From Opitutus sp. (GTDB lineage: Bacteria > Verrucomicrobiota > Verrucomicrobiia > Opitutales > Opitutaceae), in NCBI GenBank assembly GCA_024998815.1, contig JACEUQ010000002.1, forward strand, positions 1,130,501 through 1,194,500: a stretch of DNA of 64,000 nt, in the 5' to 3' direction. This document shows, one piece after another, positions 38,197 to 47,209 of the stretch; the first letter of the stretch is position 1, and each line of letters begins with the position of its first letter. The position numbers and the translations under genes are program-made. The notes under the pieces are model-generated. The model saw nothing but the letters and a program-made list of their open reading frames with translations. It did no database searches and had not been told where the DNA came from.

Positions 38197-38229
38197 CCCA
38201 TAGTGTCACCTAATGGGTGACACTATGGG
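38197..38229. promoter_or_regulatory. Perfect 14-bp inverted repeat between gpmI and vanZ-like genes
   Basis: CCCATAGTGTCACC and its exact complement are separated by the five bases TAATG. No T-run follows on either strand, so a terminator is unlikely. A regulator-binding site or a repeat remnant is more likely. It is about 140 bases upstream of the VanZ-like start and 110 bases after gpmI. Confidence 0.5.
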
Positions 38230-38338
38230 ATCGCGCGCTTTTGCGTCTGCCTCGCCGCCCCTCAGCCCCGAGCTTCTTGGGCGAGGTGGCGGCCGAAAGT
38301 TACCGGAGGCGGCCGGAGCGGCGGAGCCGCTGAATCGC

Positions 38339-39931
38339 TCAAGCCTCGATCAGGCTCTGACCGGTCATCTCGGCGGGCTTGGGCAGGCCCATCAACTGCA
38401 AGACGGTCGGCGCGATGTCGGCCAAACGTCCGCCCGAGCGCATCTTGGTGCCTGCCTTGGTCAGACCTTCGCCCACCACAAACACATCGACCAAGTTCAA
38501 GGTGTGCGCGGTATGCGGGCCTTTGAGTACCGAGTCCCACATCTGTTCGGCGTTGCCGTGGTCGGCACAGATCACCGCTTTACCTCCGACCTGTTTGAGC
38601 GCGGCGAGCAGTTCGCCCACGCCGGCGTCGGTGGCTTCGCAGGCTTTCACCGTGGCCGGAACCGAGCCGGTGTGGCCGACCATGTCGGGATTGGCGTAGT
38701 TAACGGCGATGAAGCCGTATTTGCCGGAGAGAATCGCTTCCTTGCTCAAGGCGGTGACCTCGGCCGCGCTCATCTCGGGCTGCATGTCGTAGGTGGGCAC
38801 CTTGGGGCTGGCCGGACAGGCGTTCACTTGGCCCGCAAACGGCTCCTTATTGTAGTTGTTAAAGAAGAAGGTGACGTGCGGATTCTTCTCGGTCTCGGCG
38901 CAGCGGAACTGGGCAATTCCTGCGTTGGCCACGACCTGGCCGAGGATGTTTTTGAGCTTTTCCGGCTTGGGCGAGATGATCTTCACCGGCAGGCCCGCCT
39001 CGTACTCGGTCATGGTGGCGTAGTAGAGGTCGAGCTTCGGACCGCGGTTAAACTCCTTGAAGTCGTCCATCACAAAGGCGCGGGTGATCTCGCGGGGGCG
39101 GTCGCCACGGTAGTTGTAAAACACAACGGCGTCACCGTCTTGGAAGGTGGCGAGGGGCTTGCCGGCGGCGTCTACGATGGCGGTGGCGGGCACGAACTCA
39201 TCGCCCTTTTGCGTCTCACTGAGGGGTTTATCGTAATAGCTCTGGACGGCTGCCTCGGCGGAGGTGGCGGTGGCGGCGAGGGCGCGGCCAGTGAGCAGGT
39301 CGTAGCCCTTTTGCACGCGCTCCCAACGGTTGTCGCGATCCATCGCCCAGAAACGTCCGCAGATCGAGGCGATGCGGCCGTAGCCGAGTTCTTTGAGCTT
39401 GGCCTCAACGGCACGCACAAAACCCAGGCCGCTGGTCGGCGCGGTATCGCGGCCGTCGGTGAAGCCGTGGATGAACACGCGGTCGGCGGGGATGCCGTCG
39501 GATTTGGCCTGCACCAGCAGCCCGTAGAGGTGCTCGAGCATGCCGTGGACGCCGCCGTCGGAAACGATGCCCATGAGGTGGAGTTTGGCCGTGGGCGAGG
39601 CCTTGATGCGGGCGACCACGCCGTGCCAGGTGGCGTTTTGGGCGAGCTGCTTTTCGGAGAACAGTTTGTTGAGGCGTACCAACTCCTGGTCGACGATGCG
39701 GCCGGCGCCGATGTTTTCGTGGCCCACCTCGGAGTTGCCCATCTGGCCGTCGGGCAGACCGACGTCGAGACCGCTGGCGGAGACGTAGGCGACCGGAGCG
39801 GTGGCCTGAAGGGCGTCATCGACCGGCTTTTTGGCCAAAGCCACGGCGTTGGTGGCGGCCTGGTCGGGATAAGGGTTATGGCCCCAACCGTCGCGGATGA
39901 TGAGCAGAACAGGTTTACGCGGAGTGTTCAT
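38339..39931 (-). CDS. gpmI: 2,3-bisphosphoglycerate-independent phosphoglycerate mutase
   Basis: GpmI interconverts 3- and 2-phosphoglycerate in glycolysis using two metal ions. The 530-residue enzyme has IIRDGWG (metal-binding Asp) at the N-terminus, the nucleophile Ser67 in MGNSEVGH, and the substrate-binding region GFTDGRDTAP. The C-terminal metal ligands lie in NYANPDMVGHTG and ICADHGNAEQM. All are in the standard order for the alkaline-phosphatase superfamily mutases. Confidence 0.96.
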   Translation of the reverse strand: MNTPRKPVLLIIRDGWGHNPYPDQAATNAVALAKKPVDDALQATAPVAYVSASGLDVGLPDGQMGNSEVGHENIGAGRIVDQELVRLNKLFSEKQLAQNATWHGVVARIKASPTAKLHLMGIVSDGGVHGMLEHLYGLLVQAKSDGIPADRVFIHGFTDGRDTAPTSGLGFVRAVEAKLKELGYGRIASICGRFWAMDRDNRWERVQKGYDLLTGRALAATATSAEAAVQSYYDKPLSETQKGDEFVPATAIVDAAGKPLATFQDGDAVVFYNYRGDRPREITRAFVMDDFKEFNRGPKLDLYYATMTEYEAGLPVKIISPKPEKLKNILGQVVANAGIAQFRCAETEKNPHVTFFFNNYNKEPFAGQVNACPASPKVPTYDMQPEMSAAEVTALSKEAILSGKYGFIAVNYANPDMVGHTGSVPATVKACEATDAGVGELLAALKQVGGKAVICADHGNAEQMWDSVLKGPHTAHTLNLVDVFVVGEGLTKAGTKMRSGGRLADIAPTVLQLMGLPKPAEMTGQSLIEA

Positions 39932-40121
39932 TTTGGAAAAAGTAAGGCTTCACGCATGAAGGCAGAAGCAGCCGGGTAAAAGGCTAAACTCGCCGCGTTT
40001 TTTGGGATAAAATCGCCCGGCCAAAAGGAGCCGAGTCGGATTGGGGTTAACCTCAGGCAGGCGAACGGGCAGCGACGGACACGCCCATTGGTTAACCGCG
40101 TTCAAGGGGAGGCGAAGCTCC

Positions 40122-40260
40122 AGACCTTGAGCTCACGCTCAAGGCCACATTCAGAGGCACGCGCAGGCGTCCGATAAAAGCAATTGAGGGAGCGGCAGGC
40201 ACGCGCAGCAGAACACCCGGACCACTCCCCGTGGCCTTGAGCGTGAGCTCAGGGTGTTTT
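40122..40260. repeat. Palindromic repeat, family A, copy 4 (long loop)
   Basis: CCTTGAGC-TCAC-GCTCAAGGCCACA and its reverse complement GTGGCCTTGAGCGTGAGCTC are separated by about 85 bases rather than about 25. The loop contains GGCACGCGCAG twice (40152 and 40197), so an extra stretch has been inserted or duplicated in the loop. Confidence 0.8.
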
Positions 40261-40312
40261 TATACGAGCGGGCTAAAGACCCGCTACATCTGAGGCCGAG
40301 AATATAGGCCCA

Positions 40313-40353
40313 CAAAAAAGCGCCCCATCCCGCGTGGCGGGGTGGGGCGCTTC
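40313..40353 (-). terminator. Terminator after rpsA
   Basis: On the minus strand GAAGCGCCCCACCCCGCC pairs with GCGGGATGGGGCGCTT and is followed by six T. It lies about 30 bases past the rpsA stop. Confidence 0.88.
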
Positions 40354-40384
40354 GAGTTAGCACCGAACGAGTCGGGGCGGACGA

Positions 40385-42055
40385 TTACTTCTTGTCGGAA
40401 GCGGCATCGAGGATGTCGCCCAGGTTCATCATGTCGCCGGAGCTGTCGCGGTTGAGGGCCTCGAAGGAGGCGGTCTCGGCGGCGAGCTGCTGCTCGGAGT
40501 AGTTGGCGGCCTTGACCGACAGACCGAGGCGACGCTCGTCGCGGTCGATCTTGATCACGCGGGCGCTGATTTCCTGGCCGGGCTTGAGCACGTCCTTCAC
40601 CTTCTCGATGCGCTCCTCGCTGATCTGCGAGATGTGCACCAAACCATCGATACCGTCCTTGAGCTCCACGAAGGCGCCGAAGGAGGTGATCTTGGAGACA
40701 ACGCCAGAGACGACGTCGCCGATCTTGAAGAAGGCGTCGATGTCGGTCCAAGGATCGACGGCGAGCTGCTTGACGCCGAGGCTGATGCGCTGCTGGGAAG
40801 CATCGACATCGAGAACGATGGCCTCGACCTCGTCGCCCTTCTTGAGGATCTCGGAGGGGTGGTTGACCTTGCGCGTCCAGCTGAGGTCGGACACGTGAAC
40901 CATACCGTCGATGCCTTCTTCGAGTTCGATGAAGGCGCCGTAGGTGGTCATGTTGCGCACCTTGCCGCGAACACGAGCGCCGATCGGGTAGTTGTGGCGA
41001 GCCATGTCCCACGGATTGGGCTCGAGCTGGCGCAGGCCGAGGGAGATCTTCTGGTCTTCCTTCTGGATACCGAGGACAACCGCGTCCAACTCCTGGCCGA
41101 CCTTGAGCAGCTCGGAGGGCTTGGTGATGCGCTTGGTCCAGGACATCTCGGTGATGTGCACGAGGCCTTCGACGCCGGGCTCGATCTCGATGAACGCGCC
41201 GTAGGGGACCAAGTTGACGACTTTGCCGTGAACTTTGACGCCGACGGGGAACTTGTTCTCGATCTCGTCCCACGGATTGCGGGTGGTCTGCTTGAGGCCG
41301 AGGGAAACGCGCTCTTTCTCGCGGTTCACTTCGATGATCATGACGTTGATCTCTTCACCCTGCTTGAGGATCTCGCTCGGGTGAGCGATACGGCCCCAGG
41401 ACATGTCGGTGATGTGGAGGAGACCATCCATGCCGTCGAGGTCGATGAACGCACCGAAGTCGGTGATGTTCTTGACCACGCCCTTGCGGACCTGACCGGG
41501 CTTGATGGAGTCGAGCAGGTTCTTGCGCTTGTTGGTGCGCTGTTCCTCGATGAGCTCGCGGCGGGACAGAACGATGTTCTTCCGGTCGAGATTGATTTTG
41601 AGAACCTTGAAGTCGTAGGTCTGGCCGACGTACTGGTCGAGGTTCTTGGGGGGCTGGATATCGATGTGCGAGGCGGGCAGGAAGGAGTCGACGCCGATCG
41701 AAACGATCAGGCCGCCCTTGACCTTGGCCTTAACGCGACCCGCGGCGATGGAGCCCTCGGGGAACTTGGTGAGAATGTTGTCCCAATTCTTCTTTTGCTC
41801 GGCTTGGTCGAAGGACAATTCGGGAGCGCCGTTTTTGTCTTCGAGTTTGACGACGTAAACGTCGATCTGGGAGCCGATCTGGAGTTCGCCGATGTCGATG
41901 AACTCATTGGCGGGGATGACGCCTTCGGATTTACCACCGATGTCAACGACGACGTCGTTCTGGCGGATTTCGGTGATGGTGGCGGAGACGATAGCGCCTT
42001 CTTTAAGCTTATCGAAACCGGATTGAGCGAGCAGCTCCTGCATTATAGAACTCAT
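40385..42055 (-). CDS. rpsA: 30S ribosomal protein S1
   Basis: S1 binds mRNA on the small ribosomal subunit and helps initiation on structured messages. The 556-residue protein has six S1 repeats. The later ones are recognisable by recurring GMDGLLHITDMSW, GVEGLVHITEMSW, GIDGMVHVSDLSW and GIDGLVHISQISE segments, spaced about 85 residues apart. A short acidic tail follows. It stands alone with a strong terminator; the divergent udk starts about 320 bases away. Confidence 0.97.
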   Translation of the reverse strand: MSSIMQELLAQSGFDKLKEGAIVSATITEIRQNDVVVDIGGKSEGVIPANEFIDIGELQIGSQIDVYVVKLEDKNGAPELSFDQAEQKKNWDNILTKFPEGSIAAGRVKAKVKGGLIVSIGVDSFLPASHIDIQPPKNLDQYVGQTYDFKVLKINLDRKNIVLSRRELIEEQRTNKRKNLLDSIKPGQVRKGVVKNITDFGAFIDLDGMDGLLHITDMSWGRIAHPSEILKQGEEINVMIIEVNREKERVSLGLKQTTRNPWDEIENKFPVGVKVHGKVVNLVPYGAFIEIEPGVEGLVHITEMSWTKRITKPSELLKVGQELDAVVLGIQKEDQKISLGLRQLEPNPWDMARHNYPIGARVRGKVRNMTTYGAFIELEEGIDGMVHVSDLSWTRKVNHPSEILKKGDEVEAIVLDVDASQQRISLGVKQLAVDPWTDIDAFFKIGDVVSGVVSKITSFGAFVELKDGIDGLVHISQISEERIEKVKDVLKPGQEISARVIKIDRDERRLGLSVKAANYSEQQLAAETASFEALNRDSSGDMMNLGDILDAASDKK

Positions 42056-42373
42056 GTGAAACAGAACGAAAAAACCGTCGCGTGCCCCAAAGCGCCGATC
42101 TTCCGCGATGACGCCGGTAAAGGCGCCGTGGGTTGATGGTTACACTAACTGAGAGGGCCGATGGGAGCGTCGCGGCGACACCGGCCTGTTCTAAACAAAT
42201 ACCGCGAACGGTCACAGTCGTGCACGTACCGGCGCTCCCGCAAGGGAAAAGTGGCCTTATTCCGAGCGCGGCGCGGACATTCCCGCCCCAGCCGCGCCCA
42301 ACCCGCCATTCCCGTTCCGCAGGAACCGTCTCACCTTATCGGGTTCCAATCTGCGAGAACTCACCCTCAGCAC
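42056..42373. other. Divergent intergenic region between rpsA and udk
   Basis: It must hold both promoters. The frame of udk is open upstream to 42161, but that extension encodes a basic sequence unlike uridine kinases. I see no strong hairpin or small gene. Confidence 0.4.
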
Positions 42374-43042
42374 ATGAGCGTAAACACCCCCAACCCCGTG
42401 GACTCCCCCACCCGCACGCCGGCCACCAACCCGCCCCCGCACTTGGTGATCGGCATCGCCGGGGGCAGCGCCTCGGGAAAATCGTCCCTGGCCCACCGCC
42501 TCGCCCACGGACTCGGCCCGCACCACTGTGCAGTGATCGCCCACGACCGCTACTACCGCGACCACCCGCGGCTCACCGCCGCCGAACGCCAACAACTCGA
42601 TTACGACCACCCCGACGCCATCGAAACCGCGCTGCTGCTGAGGCATTTGCGCGCCTTGCGCGCCGGACGTGCGATCGCGCTGCCTCACTACGATTACGCC
42701 CGCCATGGCCGAGCCGCCGAAACCACTCCGCTCCACCGCGCCCCCGTCATCATCATCGAGGGCCTGTTCGTGCTCGCCGATGCCCGCCTGCGCCGCGTGC
42801 TCGACCTCAAAATCTTCGTCCACGCCGACGACGAGTTACGCCTAGCCCGCCGCATCAAGCGCGACACCACCGAACGCGGCCAACCGCTCACCGAAGTCCT
42901 CGAACGCTACGAAACCCGCGTGCGCCCCGGTCACGAGCGCCACGTCGACCCGTCGCGCCAGCACGCCGACCTGGTCTGGGATCAGGCTAACGACGACACG
43001 TTCCCCTCCCGCCTGCTGACACGCCTGCGCCAAACCCCATGA
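42374..43042 (+). CDS. udk: Uridine kinase-like P-loop kinase
   Basis: The 222-residue nucleoside kinase is expected to phosphorylate uridine and cytidine. The P-loop is GGSASGKSS (30-38). Next come HDRYYRDHPRL and YDHPDAIET, matching the uridine-binding regions DSFYKD and FDHPDA of Udk, then PHYDYARHGR and VIIIEGLFVLAD (Walker B-like). A lid with RLARRIKRDTTERG follows. The ATG at 42374 places the P-loop at the usual distance. The next gene overlaps by four bases. Confidence 0.88.
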   Translation: MSVNTPNPVDSPTRTPATNPPPHLVIGIAGGSASGKSSLAHRLAHGLGPHHCAVIAHDRYYRDHPRLTAAERQQLDYDHPDAIETALLLRHLRALRAGRAIALPHYDYARHGRAAETTPLHRAPVIIIEGLFVLADARLRRVLDLKIFVHADDELRLARRIKRDTTERGQPLTEVLERYETRVRPGHERHVDPSRQHADLVWDQANDDTFPSRLLTRLRQTP

Positions 43043-44229
43043 CGCCCAGCATCGACCTCTTTGTCTTCGTTGACGCCCTCGGCTGGGAACTGGCCCAACG
43101 CCGCCGCTTCCTCACCGACCTGCTGCCCCACCGCCAAGCCTGCGACACCCTGTTCGGCTACTCCTGCACCTGCGACCCGAGCATCCTCACCGGTGCCCTG
43201 CCCTACCAACACGGCCATTTTTCCTTTTTTACCTATGCCCCAGACCGCTCGTCCTTCCGCTGGGCGCGCCCGCTGGGATGGATCCCAGAAATAATCGCCG
43301 CCCACCACCGCCTGCGCCACCCCCTCAGCCGTTGGGTGGCGAAAAACCTCGGCTACACCGGTTATTTCCAACTTTACAGCACCCCGTTTAAGCGCCTGCC
43401 GCAGCTCGACTACACCGAAAAACGCGATCTCTACGAACCCGGCGGCATCATCGGCGGGCAGCCCGCCATTTTTGAGTACTGGCGTGCGTCCGGCGTCCCT
43501 TGGTTTCGTTCGGACTGGCACGCGGGCGACGCCGCCAACATGGACGCTATGGCCGACCACTTGCGCGAGGGCAAGGTCCGCCTCGCCTACCTCATCAACG
43601 GCGGCCTCGACGCCACCATGCACGCTCACACCACGACCGGCCCACAGACCGACGCCGCCTTCGCCCGGCTCGAACGCTGGTTGCGCGACCTCAATACGCT
43701 GGCCAGAACCCGTTACACCGAAGTGCGTTGGCATATTTTTAGCGACCACGGCATGGCCGACACCCACACCTGCAGCCGCATGATGCCCGAGTTCGAACAA
43801 CTTGGCCTGCGCTACGGCAAGGATTATGCCGCCGCCTGGGATTCGACCATGGCACGCTTCTGGTTTCCGGGCGGTGCAGGCATCCGCACTCAGGTGGAAA
43901 CCTGGCTGGCCGGGCGGCCCGAGGGCCGCATCGTGACCGAGGCCGAGCTGGAGCGCTGGGGGTGCCTTTTTCCCGACCGGCGGTACGGCGAACTGTTTTA
44001 CGTGCTCAACGAAGGCGTGATTTTCGCGCCTTCGTTTATGAACCAGCGCCGCGTGCCCGCCATGCACGGCTTCGACCCCGACCTGCCGCAATCACGCGCC
44101 TGCTGGCTCACCAGCCACGCGGTCGCCCAACCGCCCGACCGCATCGAGGGAATTTACCACGTGATGCGTGCCGCCGCCGATCGCATCGCAGGGTTACCGA
44201 GCTCACTTACTGCTAGCCACAAATACTAA
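43039..44229 (+). CDS. Alkaline-phosphatase-superfamily hydrolase
   Basis: This 396-residue member of the nucleotide pyrophosphatase/phosphodiesterase branch has metal-binding segments FVFVDALGW (Asp near residue 12), CDPSILTGALPYQHG (a Ser or Thr nucleophile region), INGGLDATMHAHTTTGPQTD, FSDHGMADTH and MHGFDPD, in the order expected of the superfamily. No signal peptide is evident, so it is probably cytoplasmic. The four-base overlap with udk suggests a joint role, possibly in nucleotide or nucleotide-sugar metabolism; the substrate is unknown. Confidence 0.75.
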   Translation: MTPSIDLFVFVDALGWELAQRRRFLTDLLPHRQACDTLFGYSCTCDPSILTGALPYQHGHFSFFTYAPDRSSFRWARPLGWIPEIIAAHHRLRHPLSRWVAKNLGYTGYFQLYSTPFKRLPQLDYTEKRDLYEPGGIIGGQPAIFEYWRASGVPWFRSDWHAGDAANMDAMADHLREGKVRLAYLINGGLDATMHAHTTTGPQTDAAFARLERWLRDLNTLARTRYTEVRWHIFSDHGMADTHTCSRMMPEFEQLGLRYGKDYAAAWDSTMARFWFPGGAGIRTQVETWLAGRPEGRIVTEAELERWGCLFPDRRYGELFYVLNEGVIFAPSFMNQRRVPAMHGFDPDLPQSRACWLTSHAVAQPPDRIEGIYHVMRAAADRIAGLPSSLTASHKY

Positions 44230-44715
44230 TTAGCGTTCAAGTTGAGGTTGGGCGCCTCCTTGAGCTCACGCTCAAGGCCACTTGCTTCGAGAACACACTC
44301 CTCGTGGCCTTGAGCGTGAGCTCGAGGAGTTTGCCCAAAGGCATCCGCTTCCTACAAACCAGTGGTTCTTCGACAGTTTCAGTGTGTGAAAAGCCAAACA
44401 ACGAACGCGGAAACGGATGGGTGTCACAGAGCCAAGCCGGAGCGCCGACACAGAGAGCACAGAGTTCGATCCGCAGCAGCTGAAAATCGTTAATATCAAT
44501 ACAATGAAGGAGTAATGAATCCAGACGGAAGGGAGTTTGAATGCTTCAGAACTAACCAAGTCTATGAGGTCTTCATGTCTTCTAACTCTGTGTCGGCGCT
44601 CCGGCTCGGATCTGTGATACACTCCGGCGGTCTGTTTTTCTACCTCGCAACCCACCGGAAACGTCGAGGAACCAAACCCGTTTAATTAAGCTCATCTTGA
44701 TTGGGAACTCGTGTA
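44227..44715. repeat. Palindromic repeat, family A, copy 5, split by another element
   Basis: The left outer end TAATTAGCGTTCAAGTTGAG and the paired palindromes are at 44227-44335. The matching right outer end TTAATTAAGCTCATCTTGAT appears only at 44683. In copy 1 these parts are contiguous, so the roughly 310 bases between (44361-44672) were inserted into the repeat. It lies between convergent genes. Confidence 0.8.
44361..44672. repeat. Inverted-repeat element nested in a family A repeat
   Basis: The ends GTGGTTCTTCGACAGTTTC (44361) and GAAACGTCGAGGAACC (to 44672) are inverted relative to each other. Inside are a second inverted pair around GCCGGAGCGCCGACACAGAG (44429 and about 44590) and a unique centre with no coding potential. 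It looks like a small non-autonomous mobile element; I see no target duplication longer than two or three bases. Confidence 0.6.
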
Positions 44716-44779
44716 AGCCGATGGACGGCATAACTTCCACGGCGGTGAGTCGGCCGGCGCCCGACTCCCCCCCCCCAGA

Positions 44780-44815
44780 AAATAACAAACCCGCCGGGCT
44801 AGGAGCGGCGGGTTC
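44780..44815 (-). terminator. Terminator after the HPF gene
   Basis: On the minus strand AACCCGCC pairs with GGCGGGTT and is followed by TGTTATTTT. It lies just beyond the stop of the minus-strand gene ending at 44851. Confidence 0.75.
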
Positions 44816-44850
44816 GGCAAAAACCTAACGGAACTTCTGGGACTTAACGC

Positions 44851-45225
44851 TTAGTAGCCCTCGGGAATAGCGGCCTCTAAGTCGGCGGCACGTTGATGAC
44901 TACGCTTGGACTTCATCATTCGTGCACGGCGCTCCAACATACGATCGAGTTTATCGATCAGCATGGCGATCGCCTTATGGCATTCGTCGGAGGACACCGA
45001 TACATTACAATCCGGCCCTTGGATCTGCAGGTGGCCTTTGGCGGTGAAGCGCTGGGCCACGGCTTGCTTAGGGTCGCATTCCAGTTCGACGCGGATACGG
45101 CCGATACTCTCCTCATGACGGAACAATCGTTCCGCTTTTTCTTGAACAAAGGTTTTAAGGGACGGTGTTAGCTCGAGATGGATACCTGAAACGATCACTT
45201 CCTGTTTATTATTTTGTCTATTCAT
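44851..45225 (-). CDS. hpf: Ribosome hibernation factor, HPF/RaiA family
   Basis: The 124-residue protein binds ribosomes in slow growth and blocks or dimerises them. The family core is present: VSGIHLELTPSLKTFVQEKAERL, the VELECDPKQ strand, FTAKGHLQIQGPD and the helix CHKAIAMLIDKLDRML. The length fits a short HPF without the long C-terminal dimerisation domain. It is divergent from the SDR gene that starts 56 bases away. Confidence 0.88.
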   Translation of the reverse strand: MNRQNNKQEVIVSGIHLELTPSLKTFVQEKAERLFRHEESIGRIRVELECDPKQAVAQRFTAKGHLQIQGPDCNVSVSSDECHKAIAMLIDKLDRMLERRARMMKSKRSHQRAADLEAAIPEGY

Positions 45226-45281
45226 GACTGCGGTATGTTTTTGGTTAGACCTAGCCTGAAATTGGATGCCTGCTCGGCACT

Positions 45282-46100
45282 ATGTCGTCGCTAAGCAACG
45301 AGCTCATTAAGTACTCAGCCGTCATCGTGACGGGGGGCTCTTCCGGTATTGGAAAATCGTTCATCGAGCGTGTGGCCAAGCTGCACAGCGGAGTGCCCAT
45401 TTGCAATCTTTCAAGACGTGTTCCGGACATAAATTTGAGTCAGCTTAACCTGCGCCAAGTTCCCTGCGATTTATCGCAATCTTCGGCCCTCGCCGCCGCC
45501 GCCGCCGAGGTATTAATTTTTCTGAAGGAAGTCGCTCCAAGCGGGCCAGTTCTGCTAATCAACAACAGCGGCTTTGGCGCCTACGGCCATTTTCCCGAGC
45601 CTAATTTAGCGCACCAACTGGAGATGATGGACGTAAATATGCGCGCGGTGGTCGATCTCACTGGGCAATTATTGCCAGTACTGAAACAGCGCGGGGGCGC
45701 CATCATCACGGTAGCGTCCACCGCCGCCTTCCAGCCCACCCCGTACCTCGCCACCTACGGCGCCACCAAAGCCTTTGTGCTCCACTGGAGCCTCGCCCTC
45801 AACGAGGAATTGCGCGGCACCGGCCTGCGCACCTTGGCGGTTTGCCCTGGCCCCACCTCCACGGAATTCTTTCGCCGCGCCGGCCTCAAAAAAGGCTCCG
45901 TCACCGATTCGCTCGGGCAAACCACCGAGCAGGTCGTCGACGAGTCGTTGCAGGCGCTGGCTGCGGGCAAAGCCCTCGTTGTCACCGGCTGGAAAAACAA
46001 ACTGCTGACGTCTTTCTCCGGCCTGCTGCCCAAAACGTGGGTCACCCGCATCAGTGCGGTCGTGCTGGCGCGCTGGCGCCTGGCCAAGGCCTCCAAATGA
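45282..46100 (+). CDS. Short-chain dehydrogenase/reductase
   Basis: The 272-residue SDR has the classical cofactor motif VTGGSSGIGKS (about 17-27), NNSGFG (NNAG equivalent), the catalytic Ser in VASTAAF and the YGATK (YxxxK) motif. The substrate cannot be told. It overlaps the next gene by four bases (ATGA). Its best resemblance is to SDRs annotated as putative ketoacyl or DltE-like oxidoreductases, without certainty. Confidence 0.82.
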   Translation: MSSLSNELIKYSAVIVTGGSSGIGKSFIERVAKLHSGVPICNLSRRVPDINLSQLNLRQVPCDLSQSSALAAAAAEVLIFLKEVAPSGPVLLINNSGFGAYGHFPEPNLAHQLEMMDVNMRAVVDLTGQLLPVLKQRGGAIITVASTAAFQPTPYLATYGATKAFVLHWSLALNEELRGTGLRTLAVCPGPTSTEFFRRAGLKKGSVTDSLGQTTEQVVDESLQALAAGKALVVTGWKNKLLTSFSGLLPKTWVTRISAVVLARWRLAKASK

Positions 46101-47011
46101 GCCCGACCGATCCCGCCGCGCAGGCGAACGCTGGAGCACCCGCAGCTCCGGTGACACCCGCGTCCCTCCCGACTCCGCCCCTGCCGGTGGATTTCCCCAT
46201 CCGCGCCTGCGCGTGGCCACCCCGGCGCGCCGAGCCCCGCGAGGGTACCGTGCGCATGATCGCACCCGATGAGTTACGCACCTGGATCGTGCACGAGGAC
46301 GACAGACTACTCGTGCTCTCCAAACCCGGCGACGTGGTGTGCCACCCCTCCAAGGCCGGCCCGTGGTCGAGCCTGGTGGGCGCGGCGCGCGAATACACTC
46401 AACTGCCCACCGTCCACCTGGTGTTCCGCCTGGATCGCGAAACCAGCGGCATCATCCTGCTGGCCAAGGACTCCAAAATGGCCTCGCGCCTGCAAAAAGC
46501 GGTGCAGGAGCGGCGCGTCACCAAACGCTACCAGGCGATCACCTGGGGCGAGTTTCGTGAACCGGTGACGGTTAACCAACCGCTGGGCGTCGATCTGCAC
46601 AGCCCGGTTTTTGTCAAAAGCGCGGTGGTGCGCAGCGGCGATATGGAGGCCAAGGAGTCGGTCACGCACTTCACCCCGGAAGCGGTGGCCAACGGGTTCT
46701 CGTTGGTTCGAGCCGACCTGGAAACGGGCCGCAAACACCAGATCCGCGCGCACCTGCAATGGCTGGGGCACTCGGTCGTTGGCGACAAGATCTACGGGCC
46801 GGATTCGCGCTGCTACCTCGACTTCATCGACCACGGATGGACTCCCGCCTTGGCAGAAAAACTCCTGCTCGACCGCCAGGCGCTGCACTGCGCCGAAATC
46901 GGCCTGGAGGCGGCGGGATTGCCCTTCACCTTCCGCGCGCCGATGCCGGCGGACATGCGCGCGTTTTGCGCCGATCGGATGGGGCTTGAGGTGGCCGCCG
47001 CGCCGGCGTGA
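46097..47011 (+). CDS. RluA-family pseudouridine synthase
   Basis: The enzyme is expected to convert specific uridines in rRNA or tRNA to pseudouridine. From the ATG at 46097 it is 304 residues. A proline/alanine-rich N-terminus (1-50) precedes the catalytic domain: LLVLSKPGDVVCHPS, the signature FRLDRETSG with catalytic Asp113, and the conserved TGRKHQIRAHLQWLGHSVVGDKIYG segment. No S4 domain is visible, so it is more RluA- than RluD-like. Confidence 0.88.
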   Translation: MSPTDPAAQANAGAPAAPVTPASLPTPPLPVDFPIRACAWPPRRAEPREGTVRMIAPDELRTWIVHEDDRLLVLSKPGDVVCHPSKAGPWSSLVGAAREYTQLPTVHLVFRLDRETSGIILLAKDSKMASRLQKAVQERRVTKRYQAITWGEFREPVTVNQPLGVDLHSPVFVKSAVVRSGDMEAKESVTHFTPEAVANGFSLVRADLETGRKHQIRAHLQWLGHSVVGDKIYGPDSRCYLDFIDHGWTPALAEKLLLDRQALHCAEIGLEAAGLPFTFRAPMPADMRAFCADRMGLEVAAAPA

Positions 47012-47209
47012 TCGGCAGCGGGAGCGAATTCAGCGGAACAAACTGATTGGCGCGTAACTCACAGATCTGAGGGCAACTACACGCCATGCTCTCGCGCCCA
47101 CGGCGGGCCGTTAAAAAAAGCCGCTCAAGTTTGCACGGGTTTGTGCCGATATCTCTCTTGAACCCAAACCAGGATGGAACTGTGAAAACTAACACTGAAC
47201 CACCCTCCC
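47012..47209. other. Short intergenic region
   Basis: No convincing gene; it probably carries the promoter of the following three-gene unit. Confidence 0.4.

Larger units (their letters stand above)
39932..40384. other. Intergenic region with a family A repeat and a terminator
   Basis: No gene is evident. The stretch holds a diverged family A repeat (40122-40260) and the rpsA terminator (40313-40353), and should contain the gpmI promoter near its left end. Confidence 0.5.

Noticed and set aside
40634-42136. 500-codon frame opposite rpsA, and the 588-codon frame opposite gpmI (38213-39979)
   Set aside because: Both mirror strongly conserved genes on the other strand in high-GC DNA and show no domain or start signal.
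42982-44091. 369-codon minus-strand frame opposite udk and the phosphatase
   Set aside because: Antisense shadow of two clear genes with intact motifs.
44780-44815. Riboswitch near the HPF gene
   Set aside because: The hairpin lies after the stop codon and has a T-rich tail, so a terminator explains it.
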